Shown here one piece after another: positions 45,956 to 55,522 of a stretch of DNA of 64,000 nucleotides. A model generated the notes under the pieces. The model ran no database searches and was not told where the DNA came from. It was given only the letters and a program-made list of their open reading frames with translations. The position numbers and the translations under genes are program-made. The stretch spans positions 872,501 to 936,500 of the forward strand of contig NZ_CP040244.1 of NCBI RefSeq assembly GCF_005517195.1, in the 5' to 3' direction. Within the stretch, counting starts at the first letter, position 1, and each line of letters begins with the position of its first letter. The DNA is from Streptomyces vilmorinianum. Lineage in GTDB: Bacteria > Actinomycetota > Actinomycetes > Streptomycetales > Streptomycetaceae.

Positions 45956-46753
45956 TCACAGACTTGCCTCCAGGGCGTCACGGAGCCGGCGCAGCAGGGC
46001 GATGTCCGGATCGGCCCCGACCTCGGCGACCCAGGCCGGGACGGCGTGCTGGGCGGCCGGTACGGGGTCGGGCGGGGTCTCGACGAGGCCGGCGGCCGCG
46101 AGGCGGCGGACGTCGAGCAGCGTGTGGAAGGCCGGGCGGCCGAGCAGTCGCGCGATGTCCGCCGGGGTGCGGACCTCGTCCGCCGCGGCCAGCACCGCCC
46201 GCTGGCGCAGGCTCACCGTCTGCCCGGGAGCGGCCGCGCGGGGCACGACCGGGGCGGTGTCCACGGCCCCGTACGGCCAGACGGCGTCGAGCAGTTCACG
46301 GCGGCGTACGGTCTCGCGCTCGACGGCCTCGGTGGAGACCGGCCGCACCGAGCCGAACCAGTGGGCCACTCCGTAGCGGAAGCGGGTCGGACCGCCGGCC
46401 GGGGCGAGGGCGAAGAACGCCGCGTCGAAGACGGCGCCGAGGTGGCAGATCTCCAGCTCGCCGTCGCGCAGCCGGCCGCTGTCCACCAGGAACCGGCCGA
46501 CCTCGCGGCGCGCCCCGGCCCGGTCGACGGCCTCGTCCCAGCGCTCGCGGGGCAGCCGGCCGCCGGCGGTCAGCAGGACGTCGAGGCCGGGGGCGGCGGG
46601 GCTCTCGGCGTGCACGACACGGCCGTCGACGAGGTAGAGCGTGCCGTGGTCGCGTAACAGCGCGCCGGTCGCGCGCTCGGCGGCGAGGCGGACGAGCATG
46701 GGGGAGACCGGGGTCGTGACGGGGGTCGTGACGGGGGTCGTGACGGGGCTCAT
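45956..46753 (-). CDS. DUF4388-like protein with repeat-encoded N-terminus and a TTA codon
   Basis: This 265-aa protein begins with three TTPV-type units encoded by 12-bp DNA repeats, then an ATG at 46699 that may be a second start. The following ATGALLRDHGTLYLVDGRVV resembles DUF4388/PATAN domains; a helical middle and a winged-helix-like end (TPADIARLLGRPAFHTLLDV) follow. Leu in GALLRD is TTA (46655-46657), so full translation should need bldA tRNA. Its start overlaps the upstream Roadblock gene (ATGA), and its stop lies next to the downstream one. Confidence 0.7.
   Translation of the reverse strand: MSPVTTPVTTPVTTPVSPMLVRLAAERATGALLRDHGTLYLVDGRVVHAESPAAPGLDVLLTAGGRLPRERWDEAVDRAGARREVGRFLVDSGRLRDGELEICHLGAVFDAAFFALAPAGGPTRFRYGVAHWFGSVRPVSTEAVERETVRRRELLDAVWPYGAVDTAPVVPRAAAPGQTVSLRQRAVLAAADEVRTPADIARLLGRPAFHTLLDVRRLAAAGLVETPPDPVPAAQHAVPAWVAEVGADPDIALLRRLRDALEASL
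46706..46753. repeat. Tandem 12-bp repeat array A
   Basis: Three units of GACGGGGGTCGT (first with one change) and a degenerate fourth cover 48 bp. The DUF4388 start codon lies in the last unit, so the array encodes its N-terminal TTPV repeats. Copy number should vary without shifting frame. Confidence 0.85.
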
Positions 46754-47154
46754 CCGAGGACCAGCCTCTCGGCGAGGTCGCGCAGCCGGATCCGGGCGAG
46801 CGCGAGGTTGCCGGTGTCGCGGTCCAGCCAGAGGTGCAGGAACACGCTGCTGTCGAAGGCCGTCTCGACGAAGCGCAGGACGTGGTACCCGCCGCGGGTG
46901 GTGACGATCAGGTCCTCGACGGGCGGGCCCTTCGATAACTCCTCGCCGTCCTGGGGTGCGGCGCCCGCGAACGAGTCGTACTCCGCTGCCGCGCGGGCCA
47001 GTTCGGCCGACTCGGCGGCCGTCGTCTCATGGTCGCCGACCGGCGAGTCGCCCGCCGTGCCGAGGGCGAGCCCGCTGGTCCAGTCGACCAGCCAGGCCCC
47101 GCGTGCGCCCGGCAGGCCCATGGCCTCCAGCAGGCACTCGTCGATTCCGGGCAC
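46750..47154 (-). CDS. Roadblock/LC7-like protein with a TTA codon (first gene of operon)
   Basis: This 134-aa protein parallels the gene at 45104-45475: GAWLVDWTSGLALGTAGD, a central helix, then DLIVTTRGGYHVLRFV and FLHLWLDRDTGNLALARIRL. A short acidic insert (GAAPQDGEELSKGPP) precedes the strand pair, and its Leu is encoded by TTA (46936-46938). As the operon's first gene it would make the whole cluster bldA-sensitive. Its stop overlaps the DUF4388 start. Confidence 0.75.
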   Translation of the reverse strand: MPGIDECLLEAMGLPGARGAWLVDWTSGLALGTAGDSPVGDHETTAAESAELARAAAEYDSFAGAAPQDGEELSKGPPVEDLIVTTRGGYHVLRFVETAFDSSVFLHLWLDRDTGNLALARIRLRDLAERLVLG

Positions 47155-47307
47155 GCGGATTCCCCTCCCGATGCGGCGTGCGGGCGTACGGCAGTGACGG
47201 AGACGTTACTCAACGTTCCGGCCGTGGGGAGGAGTTCTGGCATTTTCCGCCGGAACATGCCGATGGGTTGCTTGAATGCGTCGATAGCTCGGCGCGGCGT
47301 CAGGTGC

Positions 47308-47355
47308 GGGGTCGGTGGCGGGGTCGGTGGCGGGGTCGGTGGCGGGGTCAGTGGC
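47308..47355. repeat. Tandem 12-bp repeat array B
   Basis: Four units of GGGGTCGGTGGC (the last with one change) span 48 bp downstream of and into the SRPBCC gene, whose stop codon lies in the last unit. Confidence 0.85.
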
Positions 47356-47812
47356 GGCGCTCCACCGAGGCCGCGATGTCGTCCAGGTCCTTCGCGAGCG
47401 CCCGGCTCACCGCCTTCGCGCCCAGCCCGCTCAGCAGCGTGGCGAGCAGCCCCATGCGGCTCCCCTCGGCCGGGGTCGCCGAGAACGTCAGCCGTACGGT
47501 CGTCGCCCCGGTCCCGTCCGGGCGCAGCGCGATCTCCGAGACGTAGTGCATGCCGTGCGAATCGGCCACCGTCACATAGCGGTCCGGCGGCTCGGCCTCG
47601 GTCACGGTCATCTCCTCCGTGGCCGCCTTGCCCATCATCCGCCGGGTCTCGCGCCAGCGCGTGCCCACCCCGAAGCCGCCCTCGGTCAGCACCTCGACCC
47701 GTTCCACACCGCTGAGGACCCGCTCCATGTCCTTCAGGTCCGTCAGCGCCTCCCAGACGGGCCCGGGAGACGCCTCGATCCGGCGTTCGACGACGACGCT
47801 CTTGGTAGCCAT
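47348..47812 (-). CDS. SRPBCC-superfamily (polyketide cyclase/dehydrase-like) protein
   Basis: This 154-aa protein has the START/Bet v1-like pattern: VVVERRIEASPGPVWEALTD at the start, VGTRWRETRRMMGK in the middle and ATTVRLTFSATPAEGS before the last helix. These cavities bind lipophilic ligands. No polyketide genes are nearby, so its ligand is unknown. It is the first gene upstream of the Roadblock operon on the same strand, 193 bp away. Confidence 0.8.
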   Translation of the reverse strand: MATKSVVVERRIEASPGPVWEALTDLKDMERVLSGVERVEVLTEGGFGVGTRWRETRRMMGKAATEEMTVTEAEPPDRYVTVADSHGMHYVSEIALRPDGTGATTVRLTFSATPAEGSRMGLLATLLSGLGAKAVSRALAKDLDDIAASVERRH

Positions 47813-47859
47813 GGCTCCATGGAAGCACCGGGGTCCGACAGCCGCTCCCGATGTCCGGC

Positions 47860-47907
47860 GTTCGGCCTACGGCAGGTTCGGCCTACGGCAGGTTCGGCCT
47901 ACGGCAG
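47860..47907. repeat. Tandem 16-bp repeat array C
   Basis: Three perfect copies of GTTCGGCCTACGGCAG. On the minus strand each contains CTGCCGTAG, the last two sense codons and stop of the PLP decarboxylase gene, so the gene terminus itself has been tandemly duplicated. Confidence 0.9.
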
Positions 47908-49212
47908 AAGGGCGTCCACCCGGTCCCCGCCCGCCTCGGCGACGATCTCGTCGAGCGTCTGGGCCCGCCGGACGGTCGCGAACACCACCCTGTCCTCCTC
48001 GGCCGTGAAGCCGTGGACGGCGGGCCGGACCAGGCTGTTGTACGCGTAGTGGTGGGCGAAGTAGTAGGCGCCGGTGTCCGGTACGACGACGATGTCGTCC
48101 GGCCGCAGCAGCGGCAGCTCCAGCGCGGTGGCCAGCAGGTCTCCCGCGAAGCAGGCGGGTCCGGCCACGTCCTGGACGGTCTCCTCCCCGGTGCGGGGCC
48201 GGCCCTCGGAGTCGTACGCGAGGACGCGCAGCGGCCAGGACGGCGGGTCGTAGACGGTACGGGTGGCGACCTGCACGCCCGCGTGGGTGACCGCGATGGG
48301 GCGGGCGCCCGAGGTCTTGGTGTACTCGACGCGCGCCAGGATCGTGCCGTGCTTGGCGAGCAGCGAGCGGCCGAACTCGGTGACCAGGCCGTACCGCCCG
48401 TCGAGGAGCCCCGGGGCGGTCGTGGCGAGCAGCTCGGCGTACTCCGCGTAGGTCGGCGTCTCCTCGTCGGAGACGAAGTTCACCGGCAGTCCGCCACCGA
48501 TGTCGATGGTGTCGATCTGCTGCCGCCCGGCCTTGGTGTTGATCTCCTCCGCCAGGGCGTAGGCCGCCGCGACCCCCTCGGCCATCAGGGCGAGCGGGAT
48601 GCCCTGGGAGCCGGTGTGGGTGTGCAGCCGGCGCAGCCAGGGCCGGTCGAGGAAGGCCTGGACGACCGCCTCGCGCGCGCCTTCGTCGCGCAGCGCGACG
48701 CCGAACTTCGAGGTGGCGGTCGCGGTCGACAGCGCCTCGATCGTACCCGCCCCCACCTGCGGATTCACCCGCAGGCCGAGCGGGCTGGCGGTCGGCGCCG
48801 AGGCGACGAGCGCGTCGAGCCTGGCCACTTCCTGGAGGTTGTCGGCGTTGACGGCGATCCCGAGGGCCAGGGCCTGGCGCAGCTCCGCGGCTGTCTTGGC
48901 GGGCGAGTCGAGCACCGTACGGGACGGGGGCACGCCGGCCGCGTGGGCGAGGGCCATCTCGCCGGGGCTCGCGACCTCGACGCCGAGCCCGCAGTCGTAC
49001 AGCAGGCGCAGGACGGGCACGAGGGGGCACGCCTTCACGGCGAAGGCGTGCAGGACCGGGGCGTCGGTGACGGCGGCGAACGCGGAGACGAGGGCGGCGG
49101 CCGAGGCGCGGATGCCGGCGGTGTCGAGGAGGGCGACGACGGGTTCGGAGGGGGAGAGGAGGCCTTGTTCGACGGCGGCCCGGACGGCCTGATCGCGACG
49201 GTAGGAAGCCAT
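47899..49212 (-). CDS. Fold-type III PLP-dependent decarboxylase (LysA-like)
   Basis: This 437-aa protein has the alanine-racemase-type barrel with PLP lysine in HAFAVKACPL, VNPQVGAGTI, HTHTGSQGIP, IDIGGGLPVNF and the C-terminal PDTGAYYFAHHYAYN. Diaminopimelate or ornithine decarboxylases share these, but the usual DAP specificity helix is unclear, so the substrate is open. It diverges from hutU across a 133-bp region with a strong operator. Confidence 0.85.
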   Translation of the reverse strand: MASYRRDQAVRAAVEQGLLSPSEPVVALLDTAGIRASAAALVSAFAAVTDAPVLHAFAVKACPLVPVLRLLYDCGLGVEVASPGEMALAHAAGVPPSRTVLDSPAKTAAELRQALALGIAVNADNLQEVARLDALVASAPTASPLGLRVNPQVGAGTIEALSTATATSKFGVALRDEGAREAVVQAFLDRPWLRRLHTHTGSQGIPLALMAEGVAAAYALAEEINTKAGRQQIDTIDIGGGLPVNFVSDEETPTYAEYAELLATTAPGLLDGRYGLVTEFGRSLLAKHGTILARVEYTKTSGARPIAVTHAGVQVATRTVYDPPSWPLRVLAYDSEGRPRTGEETVQDVAGPACFAGDLLATALELPLLRPDDIVVVPDTGAYYFAHHYAYNSLVRPAVHGFTAEEDRVVFATVRRAQTLDEIVAEAGGDRVDALLP

Positions 49213-49251
49213 GTCTCCATCCCACCACCGGGTCGGGTGAGGCCGCAGCTG

Positions 49252-49312
49252 TTGACTACAAGTATTCAGGAGGTCAGGATGTGAATATCCGCATCACATC
49301 CTGCATCACATC
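49252..49312 (+). promoter_or_regulatory. hut promoter and overlapping inverted-repeat operator
   Basis: TTGACT (49252-49257) and CAGGAT (49275-49280), 17 bp apart, form a good promoter. The -10 lies inside a perfect 10-bp inverted repeat, CAGGATGTGA (49275-49284) and TCACATCCTG (49294-49303), 9 bp apart, followed by a third half-site TCACATC (49306-49312). Repressor binding here should block the hut operon. Confidence 0.7.
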
Positions 49313-49345
49313 TCTGCTGTAGGCGTCGCCGGAGGAGGCAACCCC

Positions 49346-51010
49346 ATGTCAGGACCCCGCCCCGTACGGGCCCCGCGCGGTACGGAACTGAGCGCCCTGG
49401 GATGGCAGCAGGAGGCCGCCCTCCGGATGCTGCAGAACAACCTCGACCCCGAGGTCGCCGAGCACCCCGACAAGCTCGTCGTCTACGGCGGCACCGGCAA
49501 GGCCGCCCGCGACTGGCGCTCCTTCGACGCCATGGTCCGCACCCTGAGGACCCTCAAGCAGGACGAGACCATGCTGGTCCAGTCCGGCCGCCCGGTCGGC
49601 GTCATGCAGACGCACGAGTGGGCCCCGCGCGTCCTCATCGCCAACTCCAACCTGGTCGGCGACTGGGCGAACTGGGAGGAGTTCCGGCGCCTGGAGCAGC
49701 TCGGTCTGACCATGTACGGCCAGATGACGGCCGGCTCGTGGATCTACATCGGCACGCAGGGCATCCTGCAGGGCACGTACGAGACCTTCGCCGCCGTCGC
49801 CGCGAAGAAGTTCAACGGGACGCTGGCGGGGACGATCACCCTGACCGCGGGTCTCGGCGGCATGGGCGGCGCCCAGCCGCTCGCCGTGACGATGAACGAC
49901 GGCGTCGCGATCTGCATCGACGTCGACCCGCGCGCCATCGAGCGCCGCATCGAGCACCGCTACCTCGACGTGAAGGCCGACAGCCTCGCCCACGCCCTCG
50001 CCCTGGCCGTCGAGGCGCGCGACGCCCGCCGTCCGCTCTCCATCGGCCTCCTCGGCAACGCCGCGGAGCTGCTGCCGCAGATGCTCGCCGAGGGCGCCCC
50101 GATCGACATCGTGACCGACCAGACCTCGGCCCACGACCCGCTGTCGTACCTCCCGATCGGCATCGACTTCGACGACATGGCGTCGGCCGCGGCCAAGGAC
50201 CCGGCGGGCTTCACCACCCGCGCGCGTGAGTCGATGGCCAAGCACGTCGAGGCCATGGTCGGCTTCATGGACGCCGGCGCCGAGGTCTTCGACTACGGCA
50301 ACTCGATCCGCGGCGAGGCGCAACTGGCGGGCTACGACCGCGCGTTCGCCTTCCCCGGCTTCGTGCCGGCCTACATCCGCCCGCTGTTCTGCGAGGGCAA
50401 GGGCCCGTTCCGCTGGGCCGCCCTGTCGGGTGAGGCCTCCGACATCCACAAGACGGACCGCGCCATCCTCGACCTGTTCCCGGAGAACGAGTCCCTCCAC
50501 CGCTGGATCAAGATGGCCGGCGAGCGCGTCCACTTCCAGGGCCTGCCCGCCCGCATCTGCTGGCTCGGCCAGGGCGAGCGCGACAAGGCCGGCGACATGT
50601 TCAACGACATGGTCGGCAACGGCACCCTCGCCGCGCCCCTCGCCATCGGCCGCGACCACCTGGACTGCGGCTCGGTCGCCTCCCCGTACCGCGAGACCGA
50701 GGCCATGCTCGACGGCTCCGACGCGATCGCCGACTGGCCCCTCCTGAACGCCATGGTGAACGTCGCCTCCGGCGCGTCCTGGGTCTCCATCCACCACGGA
50801 GGCGGCGTCGGCATGGGCCGTTCCATCCACGCGGGCCAGGTCTCGGTCGCCGACGGCACGAAGCTGGCCGGCGAGAAGATCCGCCGCGTGCTCACCAACG
50901 ACCCGGGCATGGGCGTCATCCGCCACGTCGACGCGGGCTACGAGATCGCGGAGCGGGTCGCCGACGAGAAGGGCGTCCGCGTCCCGATGCGCGAGGGCGA
51001 CGACGCGTGA
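49346..51010 (+). CDS. hutU: Urocanate hydratase
   Basis: The ATG at 49346 has GGAGGAGG upstream. The 554-aa length is typical. Conserved stretches include [14 protein letters not shown], the NAD+-binding [23 protein letters not shown]-like [14 protein letters not shown], the active-site loop [16 protein letters not shown] and [17 protein letters not shown]. It hydrates urocanate to imidazolone propionate, step 2 of histidine breakdown. The stop overlaps the next gene (GTGA). The first enzyme, HutH, is not in this window. Confidence 0.97.
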   Translation: MSGPRPVRAPRGTELSALGWQQEAALRMLQNNLDPEVAEHPDKLVVYGGTGKAARDWRSFDAMVRTLRTLKQDETMLVQSGRPVGVMQTHEWAPRVLIANSNLVGDWANWEEFRRLEQLGLTMYGQMTAGSWIYIGTQGILQGTYETFAAVAAKKFNGTLAGTITLTAGLGGMGGAQPLAVTMNDGVAICIDVDPRAIERRIEHRYLDVKADSLAHALALAVEARDARRPLSIGLLGNAAELLPQMLAEGAPIDIVTDQTSAHDPLSYLPIGIDFDDMASAAAKDPAGFTTRARESMAKHVEAMVGFMDAGAEVFDYGNSIRGEAQLAGYDRAFAFPGFVPAYIRPLFCEGKGPFRWAALSGEASDIHKTDRAILDLFPENESLHRWIKMAGERVHFQGLPARICWLGQGERDKAGDMFNDMVGNGTLAAPLAIGRDHLDCGSVASPYRETEAMLDGSDAIADWPLLNAMVNVASGASWVSIHHGGGVGMGRSIHAGQVSVADGTKLAGEKIRRVLTNDPGMGVIRHVDAGYEIAERVADEKGVRVPMREGDDA

Positions 51011-52218
51011 GTGCCAGCTTCCACGCCATGTGGACGTCGCTGCGGCCCATCGGCCGCAGCGACGCCTCGGGCGGCTACCGCCGCTACGCCTGGACCGGCG
51101 CCGACGCCGACTGCCGGCTCTGGTTCCGGATGCAGGCCGAGGCCCGCCGCCTCGACGTCGAGACCGACCGCAACGGCAACCAGTGGGCCTGGCTCGGCGA
51201 CCCGACCGCCGGTGACGCCGTCGTCACCGGCTCGCACCTGGACTCCGTCCCCGACGGCGGCGCCTTCGACGGCCCCCTCGGCGTCGTGTCCGCCTTCGCC
51301 GCCCTCGACGAACTCCGCTCCCGCGGGGTCCGGTTCAAGCGCCCCCTCGCCATCGTCAACTTCGGCGACGAGGAGGGCGCCCGGTTCGGCCTCGCCTGCG
51401 TCGGCTCCCGCCTCACCGCGGGCCGGCTGACGAAGGAGAAGGCGTACGAGCTGCGCGACGCCGACGGCATCAGCCTCCCGCAGGCGATGGAGGCCGCCGG
51501 CTACGACCCCGAGGCCATCGGCCCCGACCCCGAGCGCCTCGCCCGGATCGGCGCCTTCGTCGAACTCCACGTCGAGCAGGGCCGCGCCCTGGACCTGTCC
51601 GGGGACTCCGTCGGCATCGCCTCCGCGATCTGGCCGCACGGCCGCTGGCGGTACGACTTCGCAGGCGAGGCCAACCACGCCGGCACCACCCGCCTCGTCG
51701 ACCGCCGCGACCCGATGCTCACGTACGCCGAGACCGTCCTCGCCGCCCGCCGCGAGGCCGAACTCGCGGGCGCCGTCGCCACCTTCGGCAAGATCGCGGT
51801 CGAGCCGAACGGCGTCAACGCCATCCCGTCCCTCGTCCGCGGCTGGCTCGACGCCCGCGCCGCCGACCAGGAGTCCCTGGACGCGGTGATCGCCGGCGTC
51901 GAGGCCGCGGCACGTTCGTACGCGGAACGCCACGGCATCGACCTCGCCGTCGTCCAGGAGTCGTTCACGCCGGTCGTCGAGTTCGAGCACGCCCTGCGGG
52001 ACGAGCTCGCCGGGATCCTCGGCGAGAAGACCCCCGTTCTCGGGACGGGCGCGGGACACGACGCCGGAATCCTCTCCGGCTCGGTCCCGACCGCCATGCT
52101 GTTCGTACGGAACCCCACCGGTGTCTCGCACTCCCCGGCCGAGTTCGCGGCCGAGGACGACTGCGTGGCCGGTGTCCTCGCACTCGCCGACGTACTGGAG
52201 GGTCTCGCGTGCGCGTGA
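51007..52218 (+). CDS. M20-family amidohydrolase (allantoate amidohydrolase-like), probable N-formylglutamate step
   Basis: This 403-aa metallopeptidase-fold enzyme has metal ligands in [15 protein letters not shown] and [22 protein letters not shown], and [16 protein letters not shown]. The sequence class is annotated allantoate amidohydrolase or N-carbamoyl amidase. Here it is wedged between hutU and hutF with overlapping ends. That suggests it hydrolyses N-formylglutamate, the product of HutF, in place of HutG. The substrate is inference from position. Confidence 0.85.
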   Translation: MSASFHAMWTSLRPIGRSDASGGYRRYAWTGADADCRLWFRMQAEARRLDVETDRNGNQWAWLGDPTAGDAVVTGSHLDSVPDGGAFDGPLGVVSAFAALDELRSRGVRFKRPLAIVNFGDEEGARFGLACVGSRLTAGRLTKEKAYELRDADGISLPQAMEAAGYDPEAIGPDPERLARIGAFVELHVEQGRALDLSGDSVGIASAIWPHGRWRYDFAGEANHAGTTRLVDRRDPMLTYAETVLAARREAELAGAVATFGKIAVEPNGVNAIPSLVRGWLDARAADQESLDAVIAGVEAAARSYAERHGIDLAVVQESFTPVVEFEHALRDELAGILGEKTPVLGTGAGHDAGILSGSVPTAMLFVRNPTGVSHSPAEFAAEDDCVAGVLALADVLEGLACA

Positions 52219-53543
52219 CGTACTGGCTGGAGCACGCCTGGCTCGACACGAACGTCGAGCCGGGCGTGGCGCTCGAGGTCGCCGACGGTCGGATCACGGC
52301 GGTACGCACGAGGCTGGAGGTTCCGCCCCCGGGCGCCGTCGTCCTGCGCGGCCTGACGATCCCCGGCCTCGCCAACGCCCACTCGCACGCCTTCCACCGG
52401 GCCCTGCGCGGCACAGTCCAGGTCGGCTCCGGCACGTTCTGGACCTGGCGCGAGGTGATGTACCAGGTCGCGTCCCGGCTGACCCCGGAGACGTACCACG
52501 CCCTCGCACGGGCGGTGTACGCCGAGATGGCGCTGGCCGGCATCACGGCCGTCGGCGAGTTCCACTACCTCCACCACGCGCCCGGCGGCACCCCCTACGC
52601 CGACCCCAACGCGATGGGCGAAGCGCTCATCGCGGCGGCGGCCGACGCGGGCATCCGGATCACCCTCCTCGACACGGCGTACCTCTCCTCGGGCTTCGGC
52701 GCGGCCCCCGACACCCACCAGCTCCGCTTCTCCGACGGCACGGCGGACGCGTGGGCGGAGCGCGTCTCGCGGCTGAAGGAGAGCGAGGGCGTACGGATCG
52801 GGGCGGCCATCCACTCGGTGCGGGCGGTCCCGGCGGACCAGCTGGCGACCGTGGCGAGCTGGGCGCGCGAGCGCAGCGCCCCGCTCCACGTCCACCTCTC
52901 GGAGCAGACCGCCGAGAACGACGCCTGCCTCGCGGCCCACGGCCGTACCCCCACCCAACTCCTCGCGGACCACGGGGTGCTCGGCCCTCTGACGACGGGC
53001 GTCCACAACACGCACCTCACGGACACGGACATCGCGCTCCTCGGCTCCTCGACGACAGGCACCTGCATGTGCCCGACGACCGAACGCGATCTCGCGGACG
53101 GCATCGGCCCGGCGGTCGCCCTCCAGCGCGCCGGCTCCCCGCTGTCGCTCGGCAGCGACAGCCACGCGGTCATCGACCTCCTGGAGGAGGCGCGGGCCAT
53201 GGAGCTCAACGAGCGCCTGCGCTCCCGCACCCGCGGCCACTGGACGGCGGCCGCGCTGCTGAGGGCCGCCACCGCCGACGGCCACGCGGCCCTCGGCTGG
53301 GGTGAGGCGGGCGCTCTGGAGCCGGGCGCGCTCGCCGACTTCACGACGATCGCCCTGGACTCGGTCAGGACAGCGGGGCCGGCACCGCGTCTGGCAGCCG
53401 AGACGGCGGTATTCGCAGCGTCGGCCTCGGACGTGCGGCACACGGTCGTGGGCGGACGTCATGTCGTACGGGACGGGGTCCACCAGTCCGTACCGGACGT
53501 GGCCGGCGCCCTCGCGGACTCGATCGCCGCCCTGCGCGGCTGA
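52209..53543 (+). CDS. hutF: Formimidoylglutamate deiminase
   Basis: The GTG at 52209 overlaps the preceding gene by 10 bp. The 444-aa amidohydrolase has metal ligands in [13 protein letters not shown], the core [21 protein letters not shown] and [13 protein letters not shown]. It releases ammonia from N-formimidoyl-glutamate, giving N-formyl-glutamate, the branch used by Streptomyces and Pseudomonas instead of HutG-formiminoglutamase. Confidence 0.93.
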   Translation: MRVTYWLEHAWLDTNVEPGVALEVADGRITAVRTRLEVPPPGAVVLRGLTIPGLANAHSHAFHRALRGTVQVGSGTFWTWREVMYQVASRLTPETYHALARAVYAEMALAGITAVGEFHYLHHAPGGTPYADPNAMGEALIAAAADAGIRITLLDTAYLSSGFGAAPDTHQLRFSDGTADAWAERVSRLKESEGVRIGAAIHSVRAVPADQLATVASWARERSAPLHVHLSEQTAENDACLAAHGRTPTQLLADHGVLGPLTTGVHNTHLTDTDIALLGSSTTGTCMCPTTERDLADGIGPAVALQRAGSPLSLGSDSHAVIDLLEEARAMELNERLRSRTRGHWTAAALLRAATADGHAALGWGEAGALEPGALADFTTIALDSVRTAGPAPRLAAETAVFAASASDVRHTVVGGRHVVRDGVHQSVPDVAGALADSIAALRG

Positions 53544-53560
53544 AGGAGACACTTCTCATC

Positions 53561-54808
53561 ATGAACACGGGCCCCGCGGCGACGAACAACCCGGCGGCGA
53601 TCTCCGCCCCCACGAGCGTGAACAGCGCCGTGGCGACGGCCGCCACCGCCATCGTCAACATCGCCAGTCTGGTCACGAATGATCCCTCCCTCGGTGATGG
53701 AAGCCCGCTGGGCCTGATCCAGGACGCGGCCGTCGTCATCGACGGCGACCGTGTCGTCTGGGTCGGTGAATCCAGCAAAGCACCCGCCACTGACAACCGG
53801 GTCGACGCGGGCGGCCGGGCGGTGATCCCGGGGTTCGTGGACTCCCACTCGCACCTGGTCTTCGCCGGCGACCGGACGGCCGAGTTCAACGCGCGCATGT
53901 CCGGCCAGGCGTACGCGGCGGGCGGCATCCGCACGACGGTGGCGGCGACGAGGGCGGCGAGCGACGAGGCGCTGTCGGCGAACGTGGCCCGTTTCATGGC
54001 GGAGGCCCTGCGCCAGGGCACGACCACCTTCGAGACGAAGTCCGGCTACGGCCTCACGGTCGAGGACGAGGCGCGCGCCCTGCGCATCGCCGCCGCCCAC
54101 ACCGACGAGGTCACCTACCTCGGCGCCCACATCGTCTCGCCCGACTACGCCGACGACCCGGCCGCGTACGTCGACCTCGTCACCGGGGAGATGCTCGACG
54201 CCTGTGCGCCGTACGCCCGTTGGGTCGACGTCTTCTGCGAGAAGGGCGCCTTCGACGGGGACCAGGCGCGGGCGATCCTCACCGCCGGCAAGGCCAAGGG
54301 CCTGCACCCGCGCGTCCACGCGAACCAGCTCTCGTACGGCCCCGGTGTCCAGCTGGCCGTGGAGCTGGACGCGGCCAGCGCCGACCACTGCACGCACCTG
54401 ACGGACGCCGACGTCGACGCCCTGGCGTCGGGGAACACGGTCGCGACGCTCCTCCCGGGCGCGGAGTTCTCCACCCGCGCCCAGTGGCCGAACGCCCGCC
54501 GCCTCCTGGACGCGGGCGCGACGGTGGCGCTGTCGACGGACTGCAACCCGGGCTCGTCCTTCACCTCCTCGGTGCCGTTCTGCATCGCGCTCGCGGTACG
54601 GGACATGGGCATGACCCCCGACGAGGCCGTCTGGTCCGCCACCGCCGGCGGCGCGGCGGCCCTGCGCCGCACGGACATCGGCCGCCTCTCCCCGGGCGCC
54701 ACCGCGGACCTGACCTTCCTGGACGCGCCGTCCCACGTGCACCTCGCGTACCGCCCGGGGGTCCCGCTGGTGACCGAGGTGTGGCGCCGGGGAGCCCGCG
54801 TGGTCTGA
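53561..54808 (+). CDS. hutI: Imidazolonepropionase
   Basis: The ATG at 53561 is preceded by GAAGGAGA. The 415-aa enzyme has HxH metal ligands in [47 protein letters not shown] and STDCNPGSS. The first 30 residues (Ala/Asn/Ser-rich) are longer than usual, so a later start is possible. It hydrolyses imidazolone propionate to formimidoylglutamate, the substrate of HutF encoded just upstream. Confidence 0.95.
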   Translation: MNTGPAATNNPAAISAPTSVNSAVATAATAIVNIASLVTNDPSLGDGSPLGLIQDAAVVIDGDRVVWVGESSKAPATDNRVDAGGRAVIPGFVDSHSHLVFAGDRTAEFNARMSGQAYAAGGIRTTVAATRAASDEALSANVARFMAEALRQGTTTFETKSGYGLTVEDEARALRIAAAHTDEVTYLGAHIVSPDYADDPAAYVDLVTGEMLDACAPYARWVDVFCEKGAFDGDQARAILTAGKAKGLHPRVHANQLSYGPGVQLAVELDAASADHCTHLTDADVDALASGNTVATLLPGAEFSTRAQWPNARRLLDAGATVALSTDCNPGSSFTSSVPFCIALAVRDMGMTPDEAVWSATAGGAAALRRTDIGRLSPGATADLTFLDAPSHVHLAYRPGVPLVTEVWRRGARVV

Positions 54809-54855
54809 CCGTGGTCCGTCCGTGACCTGATCGCCGCCATGACGACGTGGCGAGG

Positions 54856-55263
54856 TCAGGCCCTGAGATCGCGCTCCCTCAGCTCCTTGACCACGCGACC
54901 GACGGTGGCGAAGTCGTCGTCGACATGAAGGACGGTCAGGTCGTGGTGGACGGCCGTGGCGCAGACCAGCAGGGCGATCGCTCCGGCCGACCTGTGCTGG
55001 CCGTGCTGGGTCAGCTTGTACTGGGCGGTGTCGACCCAGCGCCAGCCGTGCTTGGGCACGGCGGCGGGGAGGCACAAGGCGTCCAGCTCGTCGGCCAGCT
55101 CGTCGCGATGAGCCGGCCCGGTGGCCGAGTAGAGGAACTCCGTTCTCGTCGGTTCGCAGAGTCGGAAGGCTCCCGCGCCGATATGGCCCTCCCAGGCCGC
55201 GAGGGCGCCAGGAGTGCGGAAGAGATGCCAGAGCGCGGAGGTGTCCAGCAGGTAGGAGTTCAT
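54856..55263 (-). CDS. vapC: VapC-type PIN-domain toxin
   Basis: This 135-aa protein has the four acidic PIN positions: Asp7 in YLLDTSALWHL, Glu42 in TRTEFLYSA, Asp near SAGAIALLVCATA (ligand position ambiguous), and VLHVDDDFATV near residue 115. VapC toxins are endoribonucleases, often against tRNA or rRNA. The start overlaps the antitoxin stop (ATGA). It is convergent with the hut operon. Confidence 0.88.
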   Translation of the reverse strand: MNSYLLDTSALWHLFRTPGALAAWEGHIGAGAFRLCEPTRTEFLYSATGPAHRDELADELDALCLPAAVPKHGWRWVDTAQYKLTQHGQHRSAGAIALLVCATAVHHDLTVLHVDDDFATVGRVVKELRERDLRA

Positions 55264-55493
55264 TCGAACGCGGCCTTGCGCGCCCGCTTGGCGGCCTCAT
55301 GCGCGGCTGCGGCTTGATCGAACTCCCCGCGAGCCCCGCGTTCGGCGAGTCTCTCCGCTGCCTGAAGACGCTCGATGCGCTGCACGTACTCGCGGAGTGC
55401 CGTATTCACGGTCTCCTTCTTCGTGCGCGTCCCCATCAGCTTCATCGCGGCTTCCAGGAGCGTCTCGTCAAGGTCGATCTGGGTGACGGCCAT
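55260..55493 (-). CDS. vapB: VapB-type antitoxin
   Basis: The ATG at 55493 has GGAGGAG just upstream. This 77-aa protein matches VapB of the type II DUF2191 pattern: VTQIDLDETLLEAAMKLMGT, then TKKETVNTALREYVQRI, the ribbon-helix-helix part, and a charged tail. It lies 29 bp downstream of the second HTH/zinc-knuckle gene. Confidence 0.88.
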   Translation of the reverse strand: MAVTQIDLDETLLEAAMKLMGTRTKKETVNTALREYVQRIERLQAAERLAERGARGEFDQAAAAHEAAKRARKAAFE

Positions 55494-55522
55494 GGCTCCT
55501 CCAGCGATGTGGATGATGTATC

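Noticed and set aside
46706..47907. CRISPR-like short repeats
   Set aside because: Units are directly adjacent, 12-16 bp, with no spacers and no cas genes; they are tandem minisatellites.
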